Shown here: piece after piece, positions 3,975-5,665 of the stretch
Numbering within the stretch: the stretch's first letter is position 1
Layout of the letters: every line of letters begins with the position of its first letter
Assembly: GCA_020024985.1 (NCBI GenBank)
Contig: JAHHSW010000067.1
Coordinates: 1 to 5,665 of the forward strand
Direction: 5' to 3'
Length of the DNA stretch: 5,665 bases
DNA from: Anaeroplasmataceae bacterium
GTDB lineage: Bacteria; Bacillota_I; Bacilli_A; Acholeplasmatales; Anaeroplasmataceae
Position numbers and translations under genes: made by a program
The notes under the pieces: model-generated
The model's input: only the letters and a program-made list of their open reading frames with translations
The model's database searches: none
What the model was told of the DNA's origin: nothing

Positions 3975-5538
3975 TAGTATTGAAGGCTACATTGCACAAA
4001 GCCCATTAGTGCCAGTAGTATTTTGCTGCCTACTGACAATAATAGTTTTAATGCAATGCTTTACTAAGCATAAGTTTTTAAAGATTAGATTATTAATTTC
4101 CTTTTTATTAACCTTTATCTCAGTATTAATTTTAGTTTTCTATAATGATATTATTAAAACTGAGCTTTATAAGACAATAATGACCTATGGCTTTATAGCT
4201 ATAGAGCTTGCTGATTTTATTTTACTTTTCTCTACTGTTGATTTTTCATTATCTAATGCAAGATTACAAGATGAGCTAAATAAGAGCCTTGATGAAACTA
4301 AGTATTATTGCTTACTTGATAGAAGGGATAGAATAAGAGATATTAGTAAGAGGCTTATTAATGATCTAGGCCTTACTAAGAAGGAAATTATTGGTAGAAA
4401 CCTTTTTGATGTTTTAGAGGATAAATATACGATAGTTGGTCTTAATGGTACTGACTGCAATAAAAAGCAAGCTAAGGCCTTTTATGATGGATATTATAAA
4501 AGGGCTAAGGATGGAGAGGTAAATCCAGTAGAGATTAACCTTGAATCTGATGAGGGTGAGCTTAGCGCAATCTATTTTAATGAAAGCTGTGTATTTTCTA
4601 GTGGTAAGTATAGAGGAAGAATATTACTAGGAGATATTAAGGACGAGGGCTCATTAATGGGTCTTGAAAGAGATTTAGAGAGTGCCTCATCTGAGCTAGA
4701 TATTATTAAGGCTAGATTTATTACTATTTTAAATAAGACTAGCGATGGTATTTATTTTAATAATTTAAATGATAAGGTTATTTGGTTTAATGATAACCTA
4801 GTAAGAAAGCTATCACTTAATGGTAATAGTGTAACTATGACTGAGTTTATTAGTAATATTCATCCTGAGGATAAGGCCCTTTATGAGGATGTTATGACTA
4901 CTACTAGAGGTGATGATTATAAGATTACCTATAGATATAATACTGGTGCTTATTATGTCTTTTGTAAGGAAGAGGGACATAGAATTATTTCAGGTAAGCA
5001 GGTTGAGCTTTGTGGTATTATGTCTATTATTGATGATTATAGCTTTGAAAAGACTGATACTATATTAGATACAGTAGGCAGTGAAATAGATTTAAGGGTT
5101 AAGCTTAAGAAGCTAATTTCTGAGGATACTGTTTATGAGGTTGTTTACTTTAAGGTAGCAAGCATTCCAGAGATTAATGAAAAGTATGGTAGAGCTATTG
5201 GTAATATGATGCTAAGTCATTATATTTCCTTAGTTAAGGAGAAGTTCTTAACTGATAATAGTATTTACCGTTTAACTGGCTTAGAGTTTGTTATGATTAT
5301 TTCAAATTATAATAAGATGCAAACCCTTAAGAATTATTTAAACCAGGATGAGAAGATATTACATATTTCAGCTAATTATTCTAATAAAGTAATTGAGCTT
5401 AATGTTTACATGGGTCTTTCCTTATCTAATGATACAGCCTTCTCTAAGGATGCTATAACGAATGCAAGAACTGCCCTTAAGGTAGCTGAAAGCCCACAAT
5501 ATAAGTCTAATTTTGCTTATTATAGGGATATAAGATAG
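3967..5538 (+). CDS. Membrane sensor with PAS-like domains and a degenerate GGDEF domain
   Basis: The protein has 523 residues. Three membrane helices lie at about 13-32, 41-59 and 72-90, followed by a short helical linker (95-112). A first PAS-like region (about 113-225) contains GLTKKEIIGRNLFDVL (135-150). A connecting coil (229-255) leads to a second PAS-like region (about 253-358) with IHPEDKALYEDV (298-309). The C-terminus (about 380-523) matches a GGDEF domain in outline: FKVASIPEINEKYGRAIGN (395-413), YRLTGLEF (434-441), and a final ITNARTALKVAE (497-508). The GG(D/E)EF signature is TGLEF (437-441), so the metal-binding acidic residue is Leu439, and the earlier metal-binding Asp is also missing. 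It should not make c-di-GMP, but it may bind a nucleotide or act as a scaffold. The plan resembles the front of GdpP, the c-di-AMP phosphodiesterase, but no DHH domain is present. It overlaps the small membrane gene by 8 bp, and the next gene begins 2 nt after its stop. Confidence 0.8.
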   Translation: MLSSIEGYIAQSPLVPVVFCCLLTIIVLMQCFTKHKFLKIRLLISFLLTFISVLILVFYNDIIKTELYKTIMTYGFIAIELADFILLFSTVDFSLSNARLQDELNKSLDETKYYCLLDRRDRIRDISKRLINDLGLTKKEIIGRNLFDVLEDKYTIVGLNGTDCNKKQAKAFYDGYYKRAKDGEVNPVEINLESDEGELSAIYFNESCVFSSGKYRGRILLGDIKDEGSLMGLERDLESASSELDIIKARFITILNKTSDGIYFNNLNDKVIWFNDNLVRKLSLNGNSVTMTEFISNIHPEDKALYEDVMTTTRGDDYKITYRYNTGAYYVFCKEEGHRIISGKQVELCGIMSIIDDYSFEKTDTILDTVGSEIDLRVKLKKLISEDTVYEVVYFKVASIPEINEKYGRAIGNMMLSHYISLVKEKFLTDNSIYRLTGLEFVMIISNYNKMQTLKNYLNQDEKILHISANYSNKVIELNVYMGLSLSNDTAFSKDAITNARTALKVAESPQYKSNFAYYRDIR

Positions 5539-5540
5539 CT

Positions 5541-5665
5541 ATGGAAAAAGCTCAAGCACGTATTATGGCCTTAAAGGGAAGAAAAAGCCTAGCTTCTCAT
5601 AATAAAAGTATAGATCTAGTAAATAAAATAATTGAATCAAATATATTAGCGTCCTTTAAGCATAT
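5541..5665 (+). CDS. Start of a downstream gene, cut by the window edge; possible EAL-type protein
   Basis: An open frame starts with ATG two bases after the stop of the sensor gene, in a different frame, and stays open for 41 codons to the window edge. Upstream there is only a weak AGGGAT (5524-5529) 11 nt away, so it would rely on coupling to the sensor gene. The visible part is basic at first (AQARIMALKGRK, 5-15) and then has a helix SIDLVNKIIESNILASF (23-39). The pattern I..II..N.l..sF looks like the approach to the FQPI strand of an EAL c-di-GMP phosphodiesterase domain, but the motif itself would lie beyond the edge. It is not recognisably a DHH domain. The alternative is that sensor and EAL domain were once one protein split by a frameshift. 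The gene call is fairly safe and the function is a guess. Confidence 0.5.
   Translation, partial: MEKAQARIMALKGRKSLASHNKSIDLVNKIIESNILASFKH

Noticed and set aside
3967..5538. GdpP c-di-AMP phosphodiesterase
   Set aside because: The membrane, PAS and degenerate GGDEF order is similar, but the protein ends without a DHH/DHHA1 catalytic region, and the next frame does not begin like one.
1337..5538. Reassigned stop codon (TAG or TGA read as an amino acid)
   Set aside because: Reading through each TAG meets further stops soon without extending any domain, and tryptophan is TGG with no TGA inside the genes.

Overview
The window is AT-rich. All its genes lie on the + strand, with strong AGGAGG-type ribosome binding sites, clear TATAAT boxes and simple intrinsic terminators. 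This points to a low-GC Firmicutes-type (Bacillota or Mycoplasmatota-related) bacterium. CdaA-type diadenylate cyclase is typical of such groups. Trp is encoded by TGG and I saw no in-frame TGA, so the standard bacterial code fits. Five of the six visible stop codons are TAG, and AAG is strongly preferred over AAA for lysine. Both are unusual for DNA this AT-rich. I cannot name a genus.

Layout. (1) Bases 1-388 hold no gene. They contain hairpins that look like terminators, one perfect DnaA-box 9-mer and a diverged direct repeat. (2) A gene at 452-1339 resembles the DarT1-associated NADAR antitoxin family. It has its own promoter, a 14-bp palindrome over the predicted transcription start, and a terminator. 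No DarT toxin is visible beside it. (3) A 164-residue helical protein of unknown function (1413-1907) is driven by an extended -10 promoter set directly behind the preceding terminator. A long hairpin follows it. (4) A monocistronic classical short-chain dehydrogenase (2087-2854) has its own promoter and a strong terminator.

(5) From 2999 to the right edge runs a tightly packed signalling operon: a membrane diadenylate cyclase (CdaA-type), a previously uncalled 59-residue single-helix membrane protein, a 523-residue membrane protein with two PAS-like regions and a degenerate GGDEF domain, and the start of a further gene cut by the window edge. That last gene may begin an EAL-type domain. The genes are joined by a 13-nt gap, an 8-bp overlap and a 2-nt gap, which suggests translational coupling.

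The operon is the most interesting part. CdaA is usually followed by cdaR and glmM. Here neither follows directly, and their place is taken by a mini membrane protein and a sensor of the cyclic-di-GMP/GdpP architectural type. The cyclase also carries DGG where the family has DGA. I infer a c-di-AMP-producing membrane module with a catalytically dead GGDEF sensor as a possible regulator. This is a hypothesis from gene order and motifs, not a demonstrated system.
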